Of a stretch of 64,000 bases of DNA, positions 25,484 through 33,495 are shown piece by piece (the first letter of the stretch is position 1; the number at the start of each line of letters is the position of its first letter). The notes below the pieces were generated by a model. It was not told where the DNA came from and did no database searches. It saw only the letters and a list, made by a program, of their open reading frames with translations. The translations under genes and the position numbers were made by a program. This stretch comes from Streptomyces caniferus (lineage in GTDB: Bacteria > Actinomycetota > Actinomycetes > Streptomycetales > Streptomycetaceae), in assembly GCF_009811555.1 (NCBI RefSeq), contig NZ_BLIN01000002.1, positions 682,001 to 746,000 on the forward strand, given 5' to 3'.

Positions 25484-28400
25484 GTGATACGAGATCAAGA
25501 AGAGACGGCCGAGCAGCAGGGTGCGGCGCCTCCACGGGAGGCGGGCACCCCTGAGGCGCTGGCCGTCGAAGCCGCCGGCTCCGCACCCGGACCGGCCGCA
25601 CGGACCGAGCGGCCGGAGCGGCGGCAGGCGGCACCACAGGGGACGCACCAACGGAGGCCGGGCACGGCTTCCGCTACCGAAAAGGCGAGCACGATCGAGA
25701 AGGCCGAACGACCCGGGGCGTCCGAGAGGCCGGAAGGACCCAAGGAGCCCGAGCCAACCGAGCGGCACGAGGAGGAGCGGAACAGCCACGAGGAGCGGGA
25801 GCACGAGGAGCGGGAGCACGAGGAGCCCGAGCAGGGGCAGGACGGACCGGCCGCGCGCGACGAGCGCGAGGAGCCGGCATCCGGCACGGCCGGGGGCAGG
25901 CCCCACACGGGCGCGCACCGTTCCGACCTGAGCTCCGACGAGTACGGCGAGTTCCACGTCGACCGGGTCTCCGGCGACGAGCCGCTGCTGCCCGCCCGGG
26001 TGCACCGCCCCGCCGACCTGCTGCGGCTGCTGCTCGGCATCGCGGGGATCGCCCTCGTCCTCGGACTCGCGACCTTCGCCCACGGCACCACGCAGGGCCT
26101 GGCGCGGGACATCGGGACCGGTGCGAAGGCGGCGCCGCCCCTGCTGATCAACCTGGCGGGGCTCACCTCCAGTGTCGCGGTGCTGATCGTGCCGGTGGCG
26201 TTCGCCGTCGAGCGGCTGATCAAGCGCGACGGGCTGCGGATCGCGGACGGTGTGCTGGCCGCCGTCCTCGCCCACGGGGTGTCGCTGGCCGCCGATCTGT
26301 GGGTGGCCGATTCCGCGCCCGTCTCCATCCGGGACGCGCTGACCCAGCCCCTCGAAAACGGTTCGCTCTCCGCTCCGGTGCACAGCTATCTGGCGCCCGT
26401 GATCGCCTATATGACGGCGGTGGGCATGTCCCGGCGGCCGCGCTGGCGGGTCGCGATGTGGTGCGTGCTGCTGCTGGACGCGTTCGCGGTGCTGGTCGGG
26501 CGGTACACCACTCCGTTCGCGATCATCACGACCGTGCTGATCGGCTGGACGGTCGCCTACGGCACCCTCTACGCGGTCGGCTCCCCCAATGTGCGCCCCA
26601 CCGGCCAGAACCTCCTCGCGGGGCTGCGCCGGGTCGGCTTCCACCCGGTCTCCGCGCTGCGGGCGGAGACGGAGGACGCCACCACCCCGGAGCACTCCGA
26701 GCACCCCGACCGCGGCCGCCGCTACCTCGTCACCCTGGAGGACGGCCCGCCGATCGATGTCACCGTCGTCGACCGCGAGCAGCAGGCGCACGGCTTCTTC
26801 TACCGCGTGTGGCGCCGGCTCTCGCTGCGCGGCATCAACCAGCGCCGCAGCCTGCAGTCGCTGCGCCAGGCGCTGGAGCAGGAGGCGCTGCTGGCGTATG
26901 CGGCCATCGCGGCCGGCGCCCATGCCCCCAAGCTGATCGCCACCTCCGAGCTCGGCCCGGACGCGGTGATGCTGGTCTACGAGCACATCGGCGGCCGCAC
27001 CTTCGACTCGCTGGCCGACGAGGAGATCACCGACGCGCTGATGCACAGCGCGTGGCGGCAGGTCGAGGCGCTGCAGTCGCGGCGGATCGCGCACCGGCGG
27101 CTGGTCGGGGACGCGCTGCTGATGGATCGTTCCGGCAATATCGTGCTGACCGAGCTGCGCGGCGGCGAGATCGCGGCCGGTGATCTCGTACTGCGGATGG
27201 ACATCGCCCAGTTGCTGGCCACCTGCGGTCTGCGGGTCGGTGCCGAGCGCGCGGTGGCCGCGGCCGTCGAGGTGCTCGGGCCGGACGCGGTCGCCGACAG
27301 CCTGCCGCTGCTGCAGCCGATCGCGCTGAGCCGCACCACCCGCGCGACCCTGCGCCAGTTGGCCCGTGAGCGCTCCAAGCGGGAGCGGGAGGCCGTGCTG
27401 GCGGCCTCGCAGGCCGCCAAGGAGGCGCGGGAGGAGCGCGAGGCGGAGGGCCCCAAGGACCGCAGGACGATGCGGGCCGAGCGGCACGCGGAGAAGAACG
27501 CCGAGAAGCGGGCCCTGGACGAGGCGTCGGAGGAGGCCCGCGAGGAGGATCTGCTCGCCCAGATCCGCCGGCAGGTGCTGCTGATCCGTCCGACGGCGGT
27601 GATCGAACCCGCCAAGCTGGAGCGGCTCAGCCCGCGCAAACTGATCACCTGGATCGCCGGCGCCTTCGCGGTGTACCTGCTGTTGTCCCAGCTCACGAAC
27701 TTCAACCTGGGCGACATGGTCAACAAGGCGGAGTGGGAGTGGGTGCTGGTCGCGGCCTTCTTCTCGGCGCTGACGTACATCGCGGCGGCGATGAGCCTGC
27801 TGGGGTTCGTCACCGAGCGGGTGGCGTTCGTCCGCACGGTCATCGCGCAGATCGCGGGCAACTTCGTGAAGCTGGTGGCGCCCGCGGCGATCGGCGGTGT
27901 GGCGCTCAACACCCGCTTCCTGCAGCGGGCCGGGGTCCGGCCGGGGCTGGCGGTGGCGAGTGTCGGCGCGTCCCAGCTGTTCGGCCTGGGCAGCCATGTG
28001 CTGCTGCTGCTGGTCTTCGGCTATCTGACCGGCACCCAGGAGCAGACCCCGACGATCTCGCCGTCCCGTACGGTCATCGCCGGGCTGCTGACGGTGGCCG
28101 TGCTCGTCCTGATCGTCACGGCGGTGCCGGCCCTGCGGAAGTTCGTCTCGACCCGGGTGCGGTCGCTGTTCGCGGGCGTCGTCCCGCGGATGCTGGACAT
28201 CCTGCAGCGGCCCGGGAAGCTGGTCACCGGCATCGGCGGGATGCTGCTGCTGACGGCGGCGAACGTGATGTGCCTGGACGCCTCGATCCGGGCGTTCGGC
28301 GGCGGCGACACGATCAGCTACGCGAGTATCGCGGTCGCCTTCCTCGCCGGTAACGCGCTGGGGTCGGCCGCGCCGACGCCGGGTGGTGTGGGCGCCGTCG

Positions 28401-28552
28401 AGGGCGCGCTGATCGGTGCGCTGACGGTGGCCGGGCTCGCCGGCGACACGGCCTTCCCCGCGGTGCTGCTGTTCCGGCTGATGGTCTTCTGGCTGCCGGT
28501 GCTGCCGGGGTGGCTGGCCTTCACCTACCTCACCCGCAAGGGCGAGATCTGA
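25484..28552 (+). CDS. Pseudokinase-like plus lysylphosphatidylglycerol-synthase-TM (UPF0104) membrane protein
   Basis: Protein of 1022 aa from GTG 25484. The first 150 residues are highly charged, with EREHEE-type repeats. About seven hydrophobic segments follow (residues 180-370). Then comes a kinase-like domain (about 440-620) with EQEALLAYAAIAAGAHAPKL, LVYEHIGGRTFDSLADEE and the degenerate loop IAHRRLVGDALLMDRSGNIV. The catalytic Asp (HRD) and DFG are missing, so it is probably a pseudokinase. The C-terminal 310 residues are a polytopic LPG_synthase_TM/AglD2-type domain with GNFVKLVAPAAIGGVALNTR and APTPGGVGAVEGALIGAL. A role in lipid or glycolipid translocation is inferred. Confidence 0.85.
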   Translation: MIRDQEETAEQQGAAPPREAGTPEALAVEAAGSAPGPAARTERPERRQAAPQGTHQRRPGTASATEKASTIEKAERPGASERPEGPKEPEPTERHEEERNSHEEREHEEREHEEPEQGQDGPAARDEREEPASGTAGGRPHTGAHRSDLSSDEYGEFHVDRVSGDEPLLPARVHRPADLLRLLLGIAGIALVLGLATFAHGTTQGLARDIGTGAKAAPPLLINLAGLTSSVAVLIVPVAFAVERLIKRDGLRIADGVLAAVLAHGVSLAADLWVADSAPVSIRDALTQPLENGSLSAPVHSYLAPVIAYMTAVGMSRRPRWRVAMWCVLLLDAFAVLVGRYTTPFAIITTVLIGWTVAYGTLYAVGSPNVRPTGQNLLAGLRRVGFHPVSALRAETEDATTPEHSEHPDRGRRYLVTLEDGPPIDVTVVDREQQAHGFFYRVWRRLSLRGINQRRSLQSLRQALEQEALLAYAAIAAGAHAPKLIATSELGPDAVMLVYEHIGGRTFDSLADEEITDALMHSAWRQVEALQSRRIAHRRLVGDALLMDRSGNIVLTELRGGEIAAGDLVLRMDIAQLLATCGLRVGAERAVAAAVEVLGPDAVADSLPLLQPIALSRTTRATLRQLARERSKREREAVLAASQAAKEAREEREAEGPKDRRTMRAERHAEKNAEKRALDEASEEAREEDLLAQIRRQVLLIRPTAVIEPAKLERLSPRKLITWIAGAFAVYLLLSQLTNFNLGDMVNKAEWEWVLVAAFFSALTYIAAAMSLLGFVTERVAFVRTVIAQIAGNFVKLVAPAAIGGVALNTRFLQRAGVRPGLAVASVGASQLFGLGSHVLLLLVFGYLTGTQEQTPTISPSRTVIAGLLTVAVLVLIVTAVPALRKFVSTRVRSLFAGVVPRMLDILQRPGKLVTGIGGMLLLTAANVMCLDASIRAFGGGDTISYASIAVAFLAGNALGSAAPTPGGVGAVEGALIGALTVAGLAGDTAFPAVLLFRLMVFWLPVLPGWLAFTYLTRKGEI

Positions 28553-28610
28553 GCGGAGGCCGCCGTCGTGGCGGCCGGGAGAACCCCCGCCCACCACGCG
28601 CCGCACGCAC

Positions 28611-28653
28611 GCGAAGACGCCGGTCCGTTCGGTACGGACCGGCGCCTTCGCGC
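28611..28653. terminator. Bidirectional hairpin between convergent genes
   Basis: A stem of about 19 bp with one internal mismatch (28611-28629 with 28635-28653) and loop TCGGT. It lies between the flippase-like gene (+) and moeZ (-). Confidence 0.8.
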
Positions 28654-28685
28654 TGGACTCATGGGCCTCCGCGGAGGCCGCGGGT

Positions 28686-29864
28686 CTAGTAGACCGGCTT
28701 CTCGGGCTCGACGGTGTTGACCCAGCCGATCACGCCGCCACCGACGTGCACGGCGTCGGCGAAGCCCGCGGACTTCAGCACGGCCAGCACCTCGGCGGAG
28801 CGGACGCCCGTCTTGCAGTGCAGGACGATCTTCTTGTCCTGCGGGAGGTCCTGGAGAGCGGTGCCCATCAGGAACTCGTTCTTCGGGACCAGCCGGGCGC
28901 CGGGGATCGAGACGATCTCGAACTCGTTCGGCTCACGGACGTCGATGATCTCGATCTTCTCGTCGCCGTCGATCCACTCCTTGAGCTGCCGGGGAGTGAT
29001 CGTCGAGCCGGCCGCCGCCTCCTGGGCCTCCTCGGACACGACGCCGCAGAAGGCCTCGTAGTCGATGAGCTCGGTGACGGTCGGGTTCTCACCGCAGATG
29101 GCGCAGTCCGGGTCCTTGCGGACCTTGACCTGGCGGTAGGTCATCTCCAGCGCGTCGTAGATCATCAGCCGGCCGACGAGCGGGTCGCCGATGCCGGCGA
29201 GCAGCTTGATGGCCTCGTTGACCTGGATGGAGCCGATGGAGGCGCACAGCACACCCAGGACGCCGCCCTCGGCGCAGGAGGGCACCATGCCGGGCGGCGG
29301 GGGCTCCGGGTACAGGCAGCGGTAGCAGGGGCCGTGCTCGCTCCAGAACACCGACGCCTGGCCGTCGAAGCGGTAGATCGAACCCCAGACGTACGGCTTG
29401 TTCAGCAGCACGCAGGCGTCGTTGACGAGGTAACGGGTGGCGAAGTTGTCCGTGCCGTCGACGATCAGGTCGTACTGGGCGAAGAGCTCCATGACGTTGG
29501 TGGAGTCGAGGCGCTCTTGGTGCAGGTTGACCGTGACGTACGGGTTGATGCCCAGGACGGTGTCCTTGGCGGACTCCGCCTTGGAGCGGCCGATGTCCGC
29601 CTGGCTGTGGATGATCTGGCGCTGCAGGTTCGACTCGTCGACCTCGTCGAACTCCACGATGCCGAGCGTGCCGACGCCGGCCGCGGCCAGATACATCAGG
29701 GCGGGCGAGCCCAGGCCACCGGCGCCGACGCACAGCACCTTGGCGTTCTTCAGCCGCTTCTGCCCGTCCATCCCGACATCGGGGATGATCAGGTGGCGGG
29801 AGTACCTGCGGACCTCATCGACGGTGAGCTCCGAAGCGGGCTCGACCAGGGGTGGCAGCGACAC
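28686..29864 (-). CDS. moeZ: Adenylyltransferase/sulfurtransferase MoeZ
   Basis: Protein of 392 aa from GTG 29864, with GGAG 6 nt upstream. The E1-like domain has CVGAGGLGSPALMYLAAAG, SNLQRQIIHSQADIG and DGTDNFATRYLVND. A zinc-ligand pair is seen in CYRCLYP and CAICGENP. The C-terminal rhodanese domain has the persulfide-forming Cys in IVLHCKTGVRSAEVLAVL. MoeZ adenylates and thiolates ubiquitin-like sulfur carriers for molybdopterin and thiamine-type pathways, and for CysO-like carriers in actinobacteria. The length equals that of the mycobacterial enzyme (392 aa, from memory). A repeat element lies just upstream. Confidence 0.94.
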   Translation of the reverse strand: MSLPPLVEPASELTVDEVRRYSRHLIIPDVGMDGQKRLKNAKVLCVGAGGLGSPALMYLAAAGVGTLGIVEFDEVDESNLQRQIIHSQADIGRSKAESAKDTVLGINPYVTVNLHQERLDSTNVMELFAQYDLIVDGTDNFATRYLVNDACVLLNKPYVWGSIYRFDGQASVFWSEHGPCYRCLYPEPPPPGMVPSCAEGGVLGVLCASIGSIQVNEAIKLLAGIGDPLVGRLMIYDALEMTYRQVKVRKDPDCAICGENPTVTELIDYEAFCGVVSEEAQEAAAGSTITPRQLKEWIDGDEKIEIIDVREPNEFEIVSIPGARLVPKNEFLMGTALQDLPQDKKIVLHCKTGVRSAEVLAVLKSAGFADAVHVGGGVIGWVNTVEPEKPVY

Positions 29865-29889
29865 GGGGACTCCGTTGGTCGGTCTAGAT

Positions 29890-29940
29890 GGGGTTCCCCC
29901 CGCCCGAGCGGAGCCGAGAGTGGGGGAGCTTGCTCTCCCC
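29890..29940. repeat. Small GC-rich palindromic interspersed repeat (copy A)
   Basis: About 51 bases built of GGGGTTCCCCCC, the core CCGAGCGGAGCCGAGAG, and TGGGGGAGC with its partial inverse GCTCTCCCC. It lies between moeZ and the spherulin-4-like gene. Sequences of this form recur in intergenic spacers of Streptomyces genomes, from memory. Copy B at 30186 shares the CCCCC...GGGAG arrangement. Confidence 0.6.
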
Positions 29941-29961
29941 GTAACACTGCCACGCCCTTCT

Positions 29962-30814
29962 TCATTCCGAGACACCTGTTCCGATGCGCGAGACGAGTTC
30001 GTCCCAGTAGCCGGGCAGCGCCTCCCAGGCACCGCCGGCGGCGCCCGCCGGCCCGGTGGCGCGGCGGTCGGTGACGTACACGGTGCCCGCCCCCTGCCAG
30101 CGGGCGATCCGCAGCGCCTCGTCGAGATGCGTCCGCGGCACGCTGTGGACGAGGTGGCAGAACCGCTCCGGAGGGTAGTCGGCGGTCCTCCCCCGAGCTC
30201 TTAAGGAGCAGGGAGGTGCCCCCAGGCCACCTGCGGCCAGCGGTAATCGGCCCAGGAGCCGGCGAAGGTGACGAGCTGGTCGGCGGACTCGGCATAGCCG
30301 GGGTGGGGGTGGCTGCCGTGCCCGAAGACGAGGTGGCCGCCGCAGAGCGCGCGCAGGGTGGTGGCCAGCCGCCGGGTCGCGGGCAGCAGTGCCCGGTCCG
30401 TGGGACAGCGGTCCAGCCAGAAGCCGCCCGCTTTGTACCACTCCAGGTAGCGGTGGGCGTCGGAGAGCAGCTCACCGAAGGGGCGCGTCCCACGTCCCAT
30501 GTCCAGGTGTCCCAACAGGCGGACACCGGCGTCCCGCAGCCGGGCGGCGGCCGGCAGGCAGTGCGGGTCGGGACGGGATCCGGGGCCGTTGGACACATCG
30601 AGCACCGCCCAGTGCAGCGGCCCCGCCCCCAGGGGGCCCGGCCGCCGCCGCCCTCCGCGTCCTGCCCCAGGGCGAAACCCCCGGCGCAGCGCAGCAGTGC
30701 GGCCCATCCGGCGGGGGCCCGCAGCGGATGGGCGAAGCCCGGCACCCCGATCCCGCGCGGTGTCGCCCCGTTCGGGGCGGGCGCGGTGCCGGTGGGGCTG
30801 GTCAGATACGACAC
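29962..30814 (-). pseudogene. Spherulin-4/Sph3-like (GH135-type) glycosidase gene, disrupted
   Basis: Coding similarity runs through three minus-strand frames. Frame 1 from GTG 30814 gives VSYLTSPTGTAPAP to GWAALLRC. Frame 2 (about 30640-30201) gives PLHWAVLDVSNGPGSRPDP, LLGHLDMGRGTRPFGELLSD and FWLDRCPTDR, and stops at TAA in WGHLPAP. Frame 3 (about 30215-29962) gives TADYPPERFCHLVHSVPRTH and PGYWDELVSRIGTGVSE. The second break coincides with a repeat (30186-30224). The first falls in a GC-rich stretch (30620-30690). The family contains fungal Sph3, which cuts galactosamine-containing polysaccharide. The start overlaps the upstream epimerase gene by 13 bases, so it belongs to that operon. 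Confidence 0.72.
30186..30224. repeat. Small palindromic repeat inserted in the spherulin-4-like gene (copy B)
   Basis: About 39 bases containing CCTCCCCCGAGCTC, the near-palindrome CTTAAG and GGGAGGTGCCCCC. It brings an in-frame TAA and shifts the frame between the codons for WPQVA and ADYPPERF, which are adjacent in homologues as I recall them. The outer bases (TCCTCCCCC and GGGAGGTGCCCCCA) are imperfect inverted repeats. No target-site duplication was established. Confidence 0.6.
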
Positions 30815-31758
30815 GCGGCCTCCATCCAGATGTCGGCCAGGGACTCCTCCAGCCCGATCCGCGGGCGCCAGCCGAGCCGGTCGCGGGCGGTGCGGACGTC
30901 CGCCTGCTGCCAGGTGCCGCAGCCGTCCGGATACGGGTAGGTGGCGGGCGGCGAGCCGACCGGGTGCTCGGGGGACGGGCCGGGGATGACCAGCCGGGCG
31001 GGCGGGGAGTCGAGCTCGTGGAGCGCGCCGCCGAAGCCGGCGACCCGGGCGAGCACGGACGCGGCCTCGCGCAGCCGGACGGCCCGGCCGGTCCCGATGT
31101 TGACGACGCCCTGCGCGGCGGACAGCGAGGCGGCGTGCACCGCCCGCGCGACATCGCGGACATCGACGAAGTCGCGCTGGACGCCGAGCCCGCCGAGCTT
31201 GAGCTCGTTGTCGCCGGACTGCATGGCGCGGCGCATCGCCTCGGCGAGCCGGCCGAGCGGCGACCCCGCCGGGGTGCCCGGGCCGACCGGCGAGAAGATC
31301 CGCAGCACGACGGCGTCGAGCCCGGAGCCCAGGACCAGTTCGGTGGCGGCGAGTTTGCTGACGCCGTACGGCCCCCCGGGGCGCGGCACCGCGTCCTCGG
31401 CGGTGGAGGAGCCGGGCTGGGAGGGCCCGTACTCGGAGGCGCAGCCCAGGTGGACGAGGCGGGCGCCGCAGCTGCTGCGGCGCAGCGATTCGCAGATGGT
31501 GGCGACCGCGACGGTGTTGTGCCGGGTCAGCTCGCGGGCGCCGCCGCGGGTGGCGCCCGCGCAGTTGACGACGACTCCGGGGTGGACCGCGTCGAGGAAG
31601 CGGGTGAGCGCCCCGGGGCTGCCGGTGGCCAGGTCGAAGCGGACGTCGGCGTCGTCGCCCCGCCCGAGGGCGGTGAGCTGGACGGCGGGGTCGGCGAGCA
31701 GGCGGTCGGCGACATAACGGCCCAGATAGCCGTTGGCGCCGATGAGCAGCACCCTCAT
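30802..31758 (-). CDS. NAD-dependent sugar-nucleotide epimerase/dehydratase
   Basis: Protein of 318 aa from ATG 31758. It is an extended SDR with MRVLLIGANGYLGRYVADRL (GxxGxxG), VVNCAGATRGGA, VHLGCASEYG, and active-site Tyr/Lys in GGPYGVSKLAATELV. RDFVDVRDVARAV and the C-terminal LGWRPRIGLEESLADIW follow. Members interconvert or dehydrate UDP- or dTDP-sugars. Between a glycosyltransferase operon and a spherulin-4-like gene it is a good candidate for supplying the sugar donor. A 16-codon ORF is coupled to its start. Its own stop overlaps the next gene's start. Confidence 0.88.
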   Translation of the reverse strand: MRVLLIGANGYLGRYVADRLLADPAVQLTALGRGDDADVRFDLATGSPGALTRFLDAVHPGVVVNCAGATRGGARELTRHNTVAVATICESLRRSSCGARLVHLGCASEYGPSQPGSSTAEDAVPRPGGPYGVSKLAATELVLGSGLDAVVLRIFSPVGPGTPAGSPLGRLAEAMRRAMQSGDNELKLGGLGVQRDFVDVRDVARAVHAASLSAAQGVVNIGTGRAVRLREAASVLARVAGFGGALHELDSPPARLVIPGPSPEHPVGSPPATYPYPDGCGTWQQADVRTARDRLGWRPRIGLEESLADIWMEAACRI

Positions 31759-31805
31759 CGTGCGACCCCCCGGTCCGCGTGGCGTGTGGTCGGCTGGACG
31801 TTCAT
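31755..31805 (-). CDS. Sixteen-residue leader ORF coupled to the epimerase gene
   Basis: ATG 31805 with AGGAG about 8 nt upstream encodes MNVQPTTRHADRGVAR. The TGA (31757-31755) overlaps the epimerase ATG in an ATGA arrangement. Its ribosome-binding site is better than the GGGGGG before the epimerase. It may therefore serve to load ribosomes for translational coupling. No peptide function is suggested. Confidence 0.5.
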   Translation of the reverse strand: MNVQPTTRHADRGVAR

Positions 31806-32011
31806 ATGTCGTGCTCCTAAAGCGGATCGAGGGAAGTGCGTCGGCTTCCGCGGAGTCGGCGTCCGCCCAGGGGGCGGGGCCCACATGGGGGGTGAGGTCC
31901 GCGGGGAAGGGGTCCGGGCGGCCGTTTCGGGGTGCCGCTCCGGGGGTGGTGCGTGGTGGGGGTGCCCGTGTGGGGGGACGGGGAGTCGGGGGCCGGGGAT
32001 CGTCCGGACGG

Positions 32012-33247
32012 TCACGGCCGCTGCGCCTCCGCCGGGCCGGAGGGGGCCGGCCGGTGCGCGCAGGCGCCGGTGAGCGCCCGCAGGCCGTATACGAGGAGGC
32101 CGACGGCGGCGGCCGTGCAGGCCACGGCGGGTACGGCGGCCGGTCCCACGGCGGTGGTGAGCGCCTCGACCGGGACGTCCAGCGGGGGCAGGCCGGGGAG
32201 CCGGGCGATCAGCACCAGGGACAGGGCGAGGGCTTCCAGGGCGGCGGCCGCGGCCACGCCCGTCGCGGCCGCGGCGGGGAAGCCGTGCACGGCCAGCAGC
32301 CGGGCGAGGAAGAGCAGCACCCCCAGGGCCGCCGCGGCGGCCATCGCCGTCCTGCCGTCGCCCCCGAAGGCCGCGTCCGCGCCGAGGAGCAGCGCGACCA
32401 GCGCGCCCAGGAAGAGCACGGTGGCGGCGAGCAGCAACGGCCGGATGCGGGCGGCGAGTTCTCCGAGGTCCCGGCTGGCGGCCAGGCCGCGCCGCCCGCG
32501 CGCCGCGAACCAGCGGGCGCAGCCGGCCGCGGGGGCGAGGGCGAAGGACAGGGCCACGGCGGTGGCGACGGCGGCCCGGGGAGCGGCGTGCGGCAGATCG
32601 GGGCCGCCGGCCAGCAGCTGTTCGAGCAGCCAGTCGCCGTACACCGCGTAGCCGGCCGTCCAGCCGACCCACAGTCCGGCGGTCCACGGTCCGGCGCCGC
32701 GGTGGCGCAGTCGCAGCGGCCCGGACCGGACGGCCAGCCGGACGGCGAGGGCGAGCAGCACGCCGCCCGCGGCGCCGACGGCGCTGCGCACGGCGGGGGG
32801 TGCGGCACCGACCGAGGCGACGGCGGCGAGCGCCGCGACGCAGACGGCACCCGGCAGCAGCTGGAGCACCCCGCGCACCCCGCCCGGCCCCTGGGCGGGG
32901 ACGGGCGCCGGGGGGTGCCCCGGCCCGTCCGGCCGGGCGCCCTCCGGGTCGGCGCGGGGCACCCGGGCGTAGAGCTCCTCGGCCAGCGAGAAGACGTCGC
33001 GGTGCCGGAAGCGTGCGGCCGTACGGTCGGTGACGCCGTGCGCCTCCAGGCCGGCGGCGATCTCCAGCGCGTCGACGGCGCGGGCGCACAGCTCCTGGTG
33101 GCGGTGCATCAGGGACCGTACGGGGTCGGCGGGGCCGCGGCGCCCGGGGCGGGCGGTGGCCTCCTTGGGCGGCGGCGCGGGACGGGCGGCGGGCCCGTCC
33201 TCCCTGGCGGGCACGGCGCGGGTGGCGCCGGTGTCGGGTGTGGTCAC
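32012..33247 (-). CDS. Polytopic membrane protein of the polysaccharide locus
   Basis: Protein of 411 aa from GTG 33247. The start overlaps the stop of the previous small gene (GTGA), and AGAGGGG lies upstream. Residues 1-140 are soluble, with a conserved-looking stretch VRSLMHRHQELCARAVDALE. The rest has about ten hydrophobic Ala/Leu/Val segments. I do not recognise the family. By position it could be an exporter or flippase partner of the PelF-like glycosyltransferase. The sequence does not show clear PelG motifs, so this is only positional inference. Confidence 0.75.
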   Translation of the reverse strand: MTTPDTGATRAVPAREDGPAARPAPPPKEATARPGRRGPADPVRSLMHRHQELCARAVDALEIAAGLEAHGVTDRTAARFRHRDVFSLAEELYARVPRADPEGARPDGPGHPPAPVPAQGPGGVRGVLQLLPGAVCVAALAAVASVGAAPPAVRSAVGAAGGVLLALAVRLAVRSGPLRLRHRGAGPWTAGLWVGWTAGYAVYGDWLLEQLLAGGPDLPHAAPRAAVATAVALSFALAPAAGCARWFAARGRRGLAASRDLGELAARIRPLLLAATVLFLGALVALLLGADAAFGGDGRTAMAAAAALGVLLFLARLLAVHGFPAAAATGVAAAAALEALALSLVLIARLPGLPPLDVPVEALTTAVGPAAVPAVACTAAAVGLLVYGLRALTGACAHRPAPSGPAEAQRP

Positions 33248-33495
33248 CTTCCGTCCCCTCTCCCCCGGGCCGCCGCGCAGCCGTCCCGGCCGGGGCGGGG
33301 GTACGGCATACGCCGCCGGGCCGGGCGGCCCCGGCCGCCGGGGGCGGTGGGGTCGGCGTACGCGGGGCTGCCGGGACGGCGGGCGCGACGGAGGCCGGGC
33401 CGGCTCCCGCCGTGGGCCACATCCGCCATGCCCGTCACCAGTGCCACGCCCACCAGGCCCATCGCACACATCACGTCCAGCACAGCCGTCACCAT
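33244..33495 (-). CDS. Small single-TM protein
   Basis: Protein of 83 aa from ATG 33495, with GGAGG 8 nt upstream. One membrane segment lies near the N-terminus (VLDVMCAMGLVGVALVTGMA), followed by a basic Pro/Arg/Gly-rich tail. It overlaps the upstream glycosyltransferase gene by 7 bases and the downstream membrane-protein gene by 4. These overlaps argue that it is a real, co-translated gene. The function is unknown; it may be a membrane adaptor for the cytosolic glycosyltransferase. Confidence 0.7.
   Translation of the reverse strand: MVTAVLDVMCAMGLVGVALVTGMADVAHGGSRPGLRRARRPGSPAYADPTAPGGRGRPARRRMPYPRPGRDGCAAARGRGDGR

Noticed and set aside
24830..28606. Long minus-strand open frame antisense to the flippase-like gene
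   Set aside because: It exists because GC-rich coding sequence lacks stops on the opposite strand. Its translation is low-complexity Arg/Gly/Gln, and only the last part (from 25297) is the ATL gene.
32012..33247. Assignment of the polytopic membrane protein as PelG
   Set aside because: Only the position and helix count are suggestive; no PelG sequence motif was recognised.
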